DNA of 50,454 nt from Deltaproteobacteria bacterium (GTDB taxonomy: Bacteria > Desulfobacterota > Binatia > UBA12015). The DNA lies in contig JAJCZO010000006.1 in NCBI GenBank assembly GCA_029262355.1, positions 1 to 50,454 on the forward strand, written 5' to 3'. The notes beneath the pieces were generated by a model that saw only the letters and a program-made list of their open reading frames with translations, was not told the origin of the DNA and ran no database searches. The translations under genes and the position numbers were made by a program. Within the stretch, counting starts at the first letter, position 1; each line of letters opens with the position of its first letter. Positions 43,746 to 50,454 of the stretch are shown one piece after another.

Positions 43746-44500
43746 GCCGCCTCCTCGAGGACCTGACGTTCGAGGTCTGCGAGCTCCCGGACGATCTGCT
43801 GCGAGAGATCGAGAGATCGACGCACGCCTCGGGCTGTCGAGGAGGGCGTCAGAAGCGACATCTTCACGTGAAATGTCTCGCCGCGAGCTGGCAGATCGGT
43901 CATCTCGTCCTGCCCCTCGCCCCGCGCATACACGCACAGAACGCGGCACCCGGGCAGTGATCCAACCAGCCGACCGACACCATGGGCGGCGTTCTCCACC
44001 TCGACCCGGCCACTACGAGCACGCCCACCCTCGGGAAAAATCAAAACGACTTCACCCTGTGCGAGCAGGTGGTGGACGCGCGCGAGCACCCGCGCGACTT
44101 CTTGGCGGTCAGAACCTCGAACGACCGGCACGCATTTCATCAGGTAAACGAGAACACGGCGCATCGGCGAGCTTCCGAAGTTCTTCCATTCGGGCATGTT
44201 CCAAGGCAGCGACGAATAGCGCGCGACGTACCACCACGGAGACCCCAGGGCCCACGCGATCACCGCCGAATCGAGCATCGTGAGATGGTTCGCGCACACG
44301 ACCAAGGGAGCATCGCTTTTTGCGCGAATCTCCCGGTATCGACGCCGGACTTCGGCCAGCTCCACAATCCGCCAACCGAAGCCGACGCGCATCAGGGACA
44401 CTGTGATGGGGATCCATACCACGGCGAGAAGCCGGCCGATCTCCCGTTGAAGAAGAAGCGAAGCGCGCTCCCGCGGTGAGAGCGCTGCTCGCTCCTCCAT
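43742..44500 (-). CDS. PlsC-like 1-acyl-glycerol-phosphate acyltransferase
   Basis: 252 residues. ATG 44500 lies 4 nt after the ACP stop; earlier in-frame codons fall inside the ACP gene. A membrane-associated N-terminal helix (LLAVVWIPITVSLMRVGF) precedes the catalytic NHLTMLDS (NHx4D) near 88 and the substrate motif IFPEGGRARSGRV (FPEG) near 165. It transfers an acyl group, presumably from the operon's own ACP, to a glycerophosphate-like or other acceptor at the inner membrane. Confidence 0.88.
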   Translation of the reverse strand: MEERAALSPRERASLLLQREIGRLLAVVWIPITVSLMRVGFGWRIVELAEVRRRYREIRAKSDAPLVVCANHLTMLDSAVIAWALGSPWWYVARYSSLPWNMPEWKNFGSSPMRRVLVYLMKCVPVVRGSDRQEVARVLARVHHLLAQGEVVLIFPEGGRARSGRVEVENAAHGVGRLVGSLPGCRVLCVYARGEGQDEMTDLPARGETFHVKMSLLTPSSTARGVRRSLDLSQQIVRELADLERQVLEEAA

Positions 44501-44504
44501 CCGA

Positions 44505-44759
44505 TCAGGAGATCTTGGCTTCGATGAGCCGGACCGCGTCGCCCACCGTATTGACGCCATCGATGTCTTCATCTGCGATCTCGATGTCGAACTCGTCCTC
44601 GAAAGACAGTACGGCATCGACGAGACGAGCCGAGTTCACCTTGAGATCGTCGAGGATCCCCGTGTCGGAGTTCACTGAGGCGAGGGCCTCTTCGTTCTTC
44701 GCGAACGGCGTGAGAATCTTGACGACTCGATCCATTACCTGCGTCTGCGCTTCACTCAT
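44505..44759 (-). CDS. Atypical acyl carrier protein
   Basis: 84 residues with a strong ribosome site (AGGAGGAAA, spacing 6). Four-helix ACP fold pattern: MDRVVKILTPFAK, then DDLKVNSARLVDAVLSFEDEFDIEIADEDIDGVNTVGDAVRLI. The phosphopantetheine Ser sits in V-N-S-A instead of D-S-L, while the acidic helix II and the (N)TVGDAV end are normal. The divergent motif fits a dedicated ACP modified by the operon's own PPTase. It is separated from the upstream KS by 44 nt, the only real gap in the operon. Confidence 0.88.
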   Translation of the reverse strand: MSEAQTQVMDRVVKILTPFAKNEEALASVNSDTGILDDLKVNSARLVDAVLSFEDEFDIEIADEDIDGVNTVGDAVRLIEAKIS

Positions 44760-44803
44760 TGTCTTTTCCTCCTATGTTTTCGACGAGGCGGTGCGCCTCG
44801 GAT

Positions 44804-46108
44804 TCAGCCTTCCCAACTTCCAAAGATGATGCAGGAGTTGACGTCGCCGAAGCCGAACCCGGCCTTGGCGATCACCCGCATGTCGGGCAACGAACGCGCG
44901 GTGTGCGGGATCGAGTCGGCGTAGGGTGCGATCTCCTCGTGCACGTCTTCGCAATTGATGGACGGATGGATGAACCGCTCCCGCAACATGAGAACCGATG
45001 CGACGCATTCGACAGCGCCCGCGGCACCCAGGCAGTGTCCCACCATCGACTTGGTCGAAGTAATGGGCGGCAGCCCGCGTCCGTTGCACTCGAGGGCATC
45101 CGCCCACGCCTTCACCTCGCGGGGATCCGCACCGGTCGCCGTGAGGTGACCATTGATCGCATCCACCTGCCCGCCCTCGAGCCCCGCTTCGCGCAGGGCG
45201 CCTTGAATGCAGCGCCGAACGCCATCCGGGTTCGGTGCCGTCATGCTCCCGCCCCCGCGATGGCCACCACAATTCAGCATTCCACCCAGAACCTCCGCGT
45301 GAATCGTCGCGCCGCGCTCCAACGCGCTCGGCAGGCTTTCGAGCACGACGACACCCGCACCTGAACCCGGAACGAATCCGCCCGCGCTTGCGCTCATCGG
45401 CCGCGACGCCTCGTGCGGCGCATCGTTCGACCTTCGGTTCAGCACCCGCATGGCATCGAAACCGGCCCACACGTACTGGCTCGCGCCTTCGGTGCCACCA
45501 CAGACCATCCTCTGGGCCTGACCACTTCGAATGCGCTGGGCTCCTTCGAGGATCGCCTCGGTGCCGGTGCTGCACGCGCTCGAGTTCGTCGTGACCTGAT
45601 TTCCCAGGGCCAGAAGCCCGGACACCCGCGCGGAAACGCCACTGGCCATCACCTGCTCGACTGCGGTGCTGCCCAGACGTCGAACCTTGCCCGCGTTCGT
45701 GAACGGAACGACCCGGTCGCCGATCGTATCCATTCCGCCGATGCCCGTGCCGATCACGGCGCCCGTGTCCCAATCGACGTGCGAATCGTCCGGCGCTGGC
45801 CTCTGGAGGCCAGCGTCTTCCCAGGCTTCGAGTGCCGCGAGGCAGCCGTACCGATGCCCGGTATTCATCGCGAGCAGCTCGTCAGACGCGAAGGCCTCTT
45901 CGGCGAGCAGGTCGACCCCTTCAGGCACGCCGGCCACGTGACAGCCGAACCCGAGCTCTTCGAGGATCGGGATCACCCGAATGCCCGAACGTCCTTCGCG
46001 TACCGCAGCGGCGAACGGCCGTGCGCCGATGGCATTCGGCGCAACGATGCCCAGTCCGGTTACGACCACACGTTCGTGATCCGGACGGATCCTGCCATTC
46101 TCACCCAT
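44804..46108 (-). CDS. Beta-ketoacyl-ACP synthase (FabF/FabB family)
   Basis: 434 residues from ATG 46108, overlapping the dehydratase stop by 8 nt (ATGGGTGA). Thiolase fold: VVVTGLGIVAPNAIG, nucleophile Cys in NSSACSTGTEAI near 180, first His in AINGHLTATGADPREV near 320 (canonical xAHGTxTxxND), second His in KSMVGHCLGAAGAVEC near 355 and the glycine loop FGFGDVNS at the end. All three catalytic residues are present, so it should condense malonyl-ACP. The NGHLTATG variant marks a clade apart from housekeeping FabF. Elongation enzyme of the cluster. Confidence 0.92.
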   Translation of the reverse strand: MGENGRIRPDHERVVVTGLGIVAPNAIGARPFAAAVREGRSGIRVIPILEELGFGCHVAGVPEGVDLLAEEAFASDELLAMNTGHRYGCLAALEAWEDAGLQRPAPDDSHVDWDTGAVIGTGIGGMDTIGDRVVPFTNAGKVRRLGSTAVEQVMASGVSARVSGLLALGNQVTTNSSACSTGTEAILEGAQRIRSGQAQRMVCGGTEGASQYVWAGFDAMRVLNRRSNDAPHEASRPMSASAGGFVPGSGAGVVVLESLPSALERGATIHAEVLGGMLNCGGHRGGGSMTAPNPDGVRRCIQGALREAGLEGGQVDAINGHLTATGADPREVKAWADALECNGRGLPPITSTKSMVGHCLGAAGAVECVASVLMLRERFIHPSINCEDVHEEIAPYADSIPHTARSLPDMRVIAKAGFGFGDVNSCIIFGSWEG

Positions 46109-46568
46109 TGCGAACTCCCATTCCCGAGAGCGTGCCGCGACAGACGACGCTGCCATCCTCGCGGCGCATCTCGACCTCCGAACGAAGCTTTCGATGCCGG
46201 AAGAACACCTTGCGTCCCTCGATCAGAACTCGCTCGCCGGGCTTCACCACGCCGCTGAACTCCGCCTCGACCTCCGTGAACAGCGTCAGCATGCCCGAAG
46301 CGCCGTTCGCGCTGCCGCTCGTCTGGCTCGCGAGCAAGTAGATGCCGTGCGCCACCACTCCGGCCTGGGCCATCGCCTCGATCAGGATGACGCCGGGTGT
46401 GATCGGATTCCCGGGGAAGTGCCCCCGGTAGAAATCGGCCCCCTCTTGGAAGCGCACCGCAGCCGAGATGTGCTCGTCGTCCACGGACAGGATCTCGTCG
46501 ATGAAGCGAAACGGGTCTGCCTGCGGCACGCGATCGAGAAGCTCCGGCGCCGTAATCGTCTCAGCCAC
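46101..46568 (-). CDS. FabZ-like 3-hydroxyacyl-ACP dehydratase
   Basis: 155 residues. The GTG at 46568 is chosen: GGAGGG sits 7 nt before it and it overlaps the FabG stop by 8 nt, as the next gene does; an ATG at 46583 would place that ribosome site inside codons 1-3. Hotdog fold with PQADPFRFIDEI and catalytic RGHFPGNPITPGVILIEAMAQ (His and Glu present). Dehydrates 3-hydroxyacyl-ACP during chain elongation. A second, FabA-like dehydratase is encoded two genes upstream, so the two may act on different chain lengths or differ in isomerase activity. Confidence 0.9.
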   Translation of the reverse strand: MAETITAPELLDRVPQADPFRFIDEILSVDDEHISAAVRFQEGADFYRGHFPGNPITPGVILIEAMAQAGVVAHGIYLLASQTSGSANGASGMLTLFTEVEAEFSGVVKPGERVLIEGRKVFFRHRKLRSEVEMRREDGSVVCRGTLSGMGVRNG

Positions 46569-47292
46569 AGTACAGCCCTCCATTCACGTGAACGACCGTC
46601 CCGTGCACGTAGCTGGCGCGTGTGGCGAGATAGTCGACGGCGTCTGCGACTTCTCCCGCCTCGCCCATTCGACCGAGCGGAACCCGAGAGAGGATCGCCT
46701 GCCGAACCTCTTCGGGTAGATCGCCGGTCATTTCCGTGTCGATGAAGCCCGGCGCGACCGAATTGACGAGGATTCCGCGCCCCGCGACTTCCTGCGACAA
46801 CGAGCGCGTCATCGCATCGAGGCCGGCTTTGGCCATCGTGTACGGAACCTGGCCCGGATTCCCGGTGTGTCCGACGACACTCGAGATGTTGATGATGCGC
46901 CCGCACTTCTGACGCAGCATGAAGCGTCGCACGACGCACTTCGTGAGATACCACGTGCCGCGCGACAGAGACGCGACGATGTCGTAATCCCCGAGCTTCA
47001 TCGACGGCATCGGCGCGTTCACGTTCACTCCGGCATTGTTGACGAGCACGTCTACGCGCCCGGCCTTCTCCTTCAGTCCGGCAATCAACCCGTCGATCGC
47101 TTCCGGCGACGATAGATCGGCCTGAACGGTGAAGGCATCGTCCAGCTCCTGTGCGAGCCGCATCGCGGGCGCCTCGCTCGAGCGATAGTGCACGGCGATG
47201 CGAAAGCCGCTCTCGGAGAGGCGGCGGCAGCACGCCGCGCCGATCCCCGTTGCCGCTCCGGTCACCAGAGCAATGGGTTTCTCGGGCGTCAT
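46561..47292 (-). CDS. fabG: 3-oxoacyl-ACP reductase (FabG-like SDR)
   Basis: 243 residues; ATG 47292 overlaps the FabA-like stop (ATGA). Classical SDR: VTGAATGIGAACC near 10, VNNAGVNVNAPM near 87, catalytic Ser in INISSVVG near 137, Tyr/Lys in YTMAKAG near 152, and PGFIDTEMTGDLPEEVR near 183, typical of FabG. Uses NADPH to reduce 3-oxoacyl-ACP. The operon position between two dehydratase genes supports this role. Confidence 0.92.
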   Translation of the reverse strand: MTPEKPIALVTGAATGIGAACCRRLSESGFRIAVHYRSSEAPAMRLAQELDDAFTVQADLSSPEAIDGLIAGLKEKAGRVDVLVNNAGVNVNAPMPSMKLGDYDIVASLSRGTWYLTKCVVRRFMLRQKCGRIINISSVVGHTGNPGQVPYTMAKAGLDAMTRSLSQEVAGRGILVNSVAPGFIDTEMTGDLPEEVRQAILSRVPLGRMGEAGEVADAVDYLATRASYVHGTVVHVNGGLYCG

Positions 47293-47879
47293 GCCAGACG
47301 CCCCCCGCGCGATAGATCAGAGGCCGCCGGGTAGTCGGCGTACCGAATGTTCTGGAACAGCCCGACCCGGGCCTGCTTCACCGTGTAGATCGGGGCCCCA
47401 TCGACCAGAACGGTCGCGTCACCGATCGCAAGAGCGGCGTTCTTCGCCCGAAGGTCGGCGAACCGACGAACGTCGACTTCCGTGCGTACGACCGAGTCAC
47501 GGGGGCGAATCTGGCCACTGAACTCGACTTCACCGCAGCCCAGGGCCCGCCCGGTGCCCATGGCGCCGGCCCACCCGCAGTAGAAACCAAGCAGCTGCCA
47601 CACACCGTCTACCCCGAGACAGCCCGGCTGCACCGGATCGCCGAGGAAGTGGCATTGGAAGAACCAGTCGTCGAGACGAACATCGCGCTCGCCGACGATT
47701 CGGCCCTTCGCGCCACGGCTCTCGAGCTCGACGATGCGATCGACCATGAGCATGGGCGGCGCAGGCAAGCGTGAGACGAACCCTTCCGGAGCGTCCGAGA
47801 CGAGGGTCCCGTGCGCGTGTGCGAGAAGCTCCTCGTGCGAGAAACTCACGCGCCCGCGGAACTGCTCGAAGGTCAGCAC
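47289..47879 (-). CDS. FabA-like dehydratase/isomerase
   Basis: 196 residues. The GTG at 47879 is preferred (AGGAGGCGG upstream, 7-nt overlap with the KSIII stop); a longer start would lie inside the KSIII gene. FabA motif: CHFLGDPVQPGCLGVDGVWQLLGF with catalytic His and Asp, as in 3-hydroxydecanoyl-ACP dehydratase. MLMVDRIVELES is also FabA-like. If it keeps isomerase activity, products would contain a cis double bond made anaerobically. It is about 25 residues longer than E. coli FabA, mostly at the N-terminus. Confidence 0.9.
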   Translation of the reverse strand: MLTFEQFRGRVSFSHEELLAHAHGTLVSDAPEGFVSRLPAPPMLMVDRIVELESRGAKGRIVGERDVRLDDWFFQCHFLGDPVQPGCLGVDGVWQLLGFYCGWAGAMGTGRALGCGEVEFSGQIRPRDSVVRTEVDVRRFADLRAKNAALAIGDATVLVDGAPIYTVKQARVGLFQNIRYADYPAASDLSRGGRLA

Positions 47880-48883
47880 GATTCCGCCTCCTGGCCGCCA
47901 CCGAACCGCAGAAGGCACCCGGACCAGCTGAGTCCAGCACCGACGCCGACCATGGCGATGTCATCCGTCGCCGACCACGAATCCCAGCTCTGAGAGATTA
48001 CCGACGGCGCCCCCGCGGCGGCGGTGTTCCCGAACCACTCGACGTTGCTGTGATGCGCCTCGACGGGCATGTCGGCGAATCGGCAAACCGACTCGAGCAT
48101 GCGCAGGTTGGCCTGGTGACCGACGAAGTGAAGTGTGCGCGCCTCTTCGCGGAACTCCTCGCGAAGCTGCTCGAGCATCCGGGTCGTCCTCTTGATCGCG
48201 AACGCCTGCACGGCTCGCCCGTCTTGGCGGAAGTGGCCGGTCCGAGGGACCACGACCTTGTCCGCTCCGGCAGGGCTGGACTCGAACGTATTGCTGAGGA
48301 TCTCGGCACGCCCCGGAATGCGAGTCGAAACGACCGCAGCAGCGGCTGCGTCGCCCCACAGTACCGCCGAGGCACGATCGGTATAGTCCACCGCTCGCGT
48401 GACCGCTTCGGGGCAGACCACGAGGATGTACGGCGGCAGCTTCTCGGGCTGCATGAGCGAGAGCATGTAGAGATTCGCAAAGAAGCTCGTGCAAGCAGAG
48501 TTCACGTCGAGCGACGGCACCTCGAGCTCGAGCGCTTGCGCGACGTTGCAGGCATCTGCCGGGGTCGCGGTGTCCATCATCGACGAGCCGGCGAGCACCA
48601 TCCCGATGTCGGTCTTGTCAATCTGTGCCCGCGCGATCGCGACCTCCGCCGCGCGGCGCCCGGCGTCGGCGTGGGTGTACAAGGTCGCTTCGGCCGCCTC
48701 CCGCGGATCGCGGTTCTTGGTCGTGCGAATGTAGTCGAGCGGCAGCGTCGTGCGACGGGAGTGAATGCCCACGCGCTCGAGAATCCACTCGTCGTTGGTG
48801 CCGATGTCGAGCTCTTCGAGGAACTCGTTGGTGATCTCGTTCTCGGGGTGAAAATGACCGAGTCCGTGCAGATACAGACTCAT
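47873..48883 (-). CDS. Beta-ketoacyl-ACP synthase III (KSIII)
   Basis: 336 residues; ATG 48883 overlaps the reductase stop (ATGA). The FabH triad is visible: Cys in DVNSACTSF near 130, His in GHQANLRML near 253 and Asn in EWFGNTAAAGAPS near 284. The N-terminus MSLYLHGLGHFHPENEITNEFLEEL and WILERVGIHSRR follow the KSIII pattern. It would start chains by condensing an acyl-CoA primer with malonyl-ACP. Primer choice is unknown; DarB-like KSIIIs use longer acyl starters. It comes second in the operon. Confidence 0.9.
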   Translation of the reverse strand: MSLYLHGLGHFHPENEITNEFLEELDIGTNDEWILERVGIHSRRTTLPLDYIRTTKNRDPREAAEATLYTHADAGRRAAEVAIARAQIDKTDIGMVLAGSSMMDTATPADACNVAQALELEVPSLDVNSACTSFFANLYMLSLMQPEKLPPYILVVCPEAVTRAVDYTDRASAVLWGDAAAAAVVSTRIPGRAEILSNTFESSPAGADKVVVPRTGHFRQDGRAVQAFAIKRTTRMLEQLREEFREEARTLHFVGHQANLRMLESVCRFADMPVEAHHSNVEWFGNTAAAGAPSVISQSWDSWSATDDIAMVGVGAGLSWSGCLLRFGGGQEAESC

Positions 48884-49821
48884 GACATCGCTCCAGAGAT
48901 GTGTTCGCCACCGTCTACCCGGATGATCTCACCGTTGATCCAGCTCGCCTCCTGCGTGGAAAGCAGGCAGATCACGTTCGCGACGTCCTCGGGTGTCGTG
49001 AGTCGGTGGAAGGGGTTGCGCAACCGGGCCTGTGCCTTCAAATGCCCCGATCCCGGAATCGCCCGCAGAGCAGGCGTCTCGGTGATGCCGGCCTGGATCA
49101 CGTTCGATCGAACGCCGTACGGAGCGAGCTCGACTGCCATCGTGCGCGACACCGACTCGAGCGCGACCTTCGCAGCGGCGACCGCCGCGTAGCCCTTCCA
49201 CGCCACCGTGTTGCCCTCGCTCGTGAGGCCGAACACGCGCGTGTCCTCCGCGAAGAGACCGCGCGCGAGCGCGTTCTGGGTCCAGCTCAGAAGGCTCGTG
49301 CCCATACTATGGATGGTGCGGGCGAAGTCCTCGTCTTCGAGAAAGGCCGAGCTCGGATAGTCTGGGGGCGACGCGAGCGTGTTGAGTTCGTCGAGACCGC
49401 CTTCGAACAGACGGTCCACCACCGCGGCGAGACGGTCGTCCTCGATGCCGAGCTCGGTTGCCAGAGCAGCCACCGCCCCATGAGCAGCCGGCCGCTCCGG
49501 CGCGATGAGCTTGAGGTTGCCCAGTGCGACAGAGTGCAACAGGACTCGTATGCGCCCCTGCGACCCCATCTCGTTGGAGAGTTCGTCGAGAATCCGTGTT
49601 CGCACTTCGGCATCGAGTGCGTCTGCGTTCATCGTCACGAGTCTCGCGCCGGTCGCGCGGATCTCTTCGAACTTCGGTTCGATGCGGGACATCGCACCGC
49701 GGCGATCGCGGTGGACGACGCAGACGCTCATGCCGTGGCTGGCGAGTTTCTTGGCCGTCGCGAGACCGAAGCCGCTCGAGCCGCCAAGGATCAGCGCCCA
49801 GCTGCCGGAAGGGAAGTTCAT
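48880..49821 (-). CDS. Enoyl-ACP reductase (FabI/FabL-like SDR)
   Basis: 313 residues. The start is ATG 49821 with AAGGAGAT upstream. ALILGGSSGFGLATAKKLA gives the cofactor loop, LLHSVALGNL corresponds to the FabI/FabL LVHSxA segment, and YAAVAAAKVALE gives the catalytic Tyr-x6-Lys. RSNVIQAGITETPALRAIPG matches the FabI-type GPI.TxA...I.G region. The insertion between residues 115 and 185 makes it longer than FabI (about 260). Reduces the enoyl-ACP double bond with NAD(P)H, closing the elongation cycle. First gene of the ten-gene operon. Confidence 0.87.
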   Translation of the reverse strand: MNFPSGSWALILGGSSGFGLATAKKLASHGMSVCVVHRDRRGAMSRIEPKFEEIRATGARLVTMNADALDAEVRTRILDELSNEMGSQGRIRVLLHSVALGNLKLIAPERPAAHGAVAALATELGIEDDRLAAVVDRLFEGGLDELNTLASPPDYPSSAFLEDEDFARTIHSMGTSLLSWTQNALARGLFAEDTRVFGLTSEGNTVAWKGYAAVAAAKVALESVSRTMAVELAPYGVRSNVIQAGITETPALRAIPGSGHLKAQARLRNPFHRLTTPEDVANVICLLSTQEASWINGEIIRVDGGEHISGAMS

Positions 49822-50010
49822 GGCTGTATCTCCTTGGAGAGCGGGCCCGGTTCTTCTGTCCGCAGCAACGCGATAGTAGGCATCGGTGTCATCGATTCTC
49901 GCTCTCGGAAATAGTAGTACTGATGTATAGTTACTGCGCAACTACGGGAAGATTGACTTCACGTAAACATAGTTATATCCAGGGTTTAAGAAACTGACTA
50001 GGGTCTACTT
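49822..50010. promoter_or_regulatory. Divergent promoter/operator region of the lipid operon and TetR gene
   Basis: 189 bp, markedly AT-rich at 49910-50005 compared with its surroundings. An inverted repeat TAGTT-N7-AACTA (49928-49944) and a repeated ATAGTTA (49927-49933, 49969-49975) are candidate TetR sites. TTGACT at 49953-49958 is a possible -35 for tetR. TetR-family genes usually repress a divergent neighbour, so mutual control is expected. Confidence 0.5.
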
Positions 50011-50454
50011 ATGCCGAAGAAAGAAGCCTCGAAGCCCAAGAGCCCGCGAGCAGAGCGCACACGGGCGGCGATCCGGGATGCCGCCAACGAGCTGTTCCTG
50101 CGCGACGGCGTCGAGAACACCACGGTGGACGCGATCGTGGCTCGCGCCGGGGTCTCGAAGGGGACCTTCTACGTCCACTTCCCCCGCAAGGAGGATCTGC
50201 TCCTGGAGTACGGCACACGCCGGCTCGCGCGGGTCCGCGACATGCTGCCCGACCTGATCCACCGCAAGACGTTTCGCGAAGCGGTGAACGAAATCCTCGA
50301 CGAGGTCGTCCGCGGCAAGGAGTGGGGCCGCGAACTCACCGGCCGCGCCATCCTCGAGATCGGAACCAGTGCAGAGAAGCTCCCGGTCGACACCCTCCCC
50401 CAGATCATCCTGCCGCTCGTCGAGCTCGGCCAGGCGCGTGGGCAGGTCCGGACC
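50011..50454 (+). CDS. TetR/AcrR-family regulator, 3' truncated by window edge
   Basis: 148 codons visible from ATG 50011, with no stop before the edge. The N-terminal helix-turn-helix is intact: RTRAAIRDAANELFLRDGV, TTVDAIVARAGVSKGTFYVHFPRKEDLL. The ligand-binding domain begins near residue 75 (RRLARVRDMLPDL) and is cut off. Divergent from the fatty-acid operon 189 bp away, it is the likely local repressor, probably sensing an acyl-CoA or product lipid. The start has no strong ribosome site. Confidence 0.9.
   Translation, partial: MPKKEASKPKSPRAERTRAAIRDAANELFLRDGVENTTVDAIVARAGVSKGTFYVHFPRKEDLLLEYGTRRLARVRDMLPDLIHRKTFREAVNEILDEVVRGKEWGRELTGRAILEIGTSAEKLPVDTLPQIILPLVELGQARGQVRT

Overview
GC-rich, gene-dense bacterial chromosome segment. 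There are no tRNA, rRNA, CRISPR or recognisable insertion-sequence genes. Large secreted proteins with FG-GAP propellers, Cys-rich repeats and small C-terminal domains ending in a Cys-Lys motif, together with LLM and nitronate-monooxygenase-type oxidoreductases, suggest an uncultured Deltaproteobacteria-grade lineage (Binatota- or Myxococcota-like). This placement is inference; no marker gene here settles it.

Layout. 1-14.8 kb is ordinary housekeeping and accessory content: a secreted protein, an OmpA porin, a GST, an SDR, the rRNA methyltransferase RlmL, a cold-shock protein with a long structured leader, an hslO-DUF4345 pair, an amidohydrolase/lipoprotein/phospholipase D run, an RBBP9-like hydrolase, an orphan FixJ-type regulator, an enoyl-CoA hydratase plus acetyltransferase pair, and a hemolysin III homologue.

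15.1-30.6 kb is a co-directional block of exported proteins. Two carry 13 and 14 tandem Cys-rich units resembling metazoan ADAM disintegrin domains; the second is fused to an integrin-like FG-GAP/ASPIC propeller. The next gene (22354-26139) appears to be a previously unnoticed selenoprotein. It is a 1261-residue FG-GAP/ASPIC/thioredoxin protein read through an in-frame TGA at 25012-25014. Eleven nucleotides after the TGA lies a perfect 6-bp hairpin with a GGTC loop, the same geometry as the E. coli fdhF SECIS. A lipoprotein gene overlaps its true stop by ATGA, and a propeller plus di-heme cytochrome protein follows.

30.6-43.2 kb holds a TPR/sulfatase pair, MsrB, two flavin/F420-type oxidoreductases and two exported esterases. 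43.2-49.8 kb (minus strand) is a compact ten-gene type II fatty-acid-synthase operon: enoyl reductase, KSIII, FabA-like, FabG, FabZ-like, KS, atypical ACP, acyltransferase, phosphopantetheinyl transferase and a 1649-residue single-chain acyl-CoA carboxylase. Most genes overlap by 1-8 nt. A divergent TetR regulator, cut by the right edge, probably controls it. The cluster carries carboxylation, elongation, ACP activation and acyl transfer, so it looks like a dedicated pathway for a special acyl chain rather than primary lipid synthesis.
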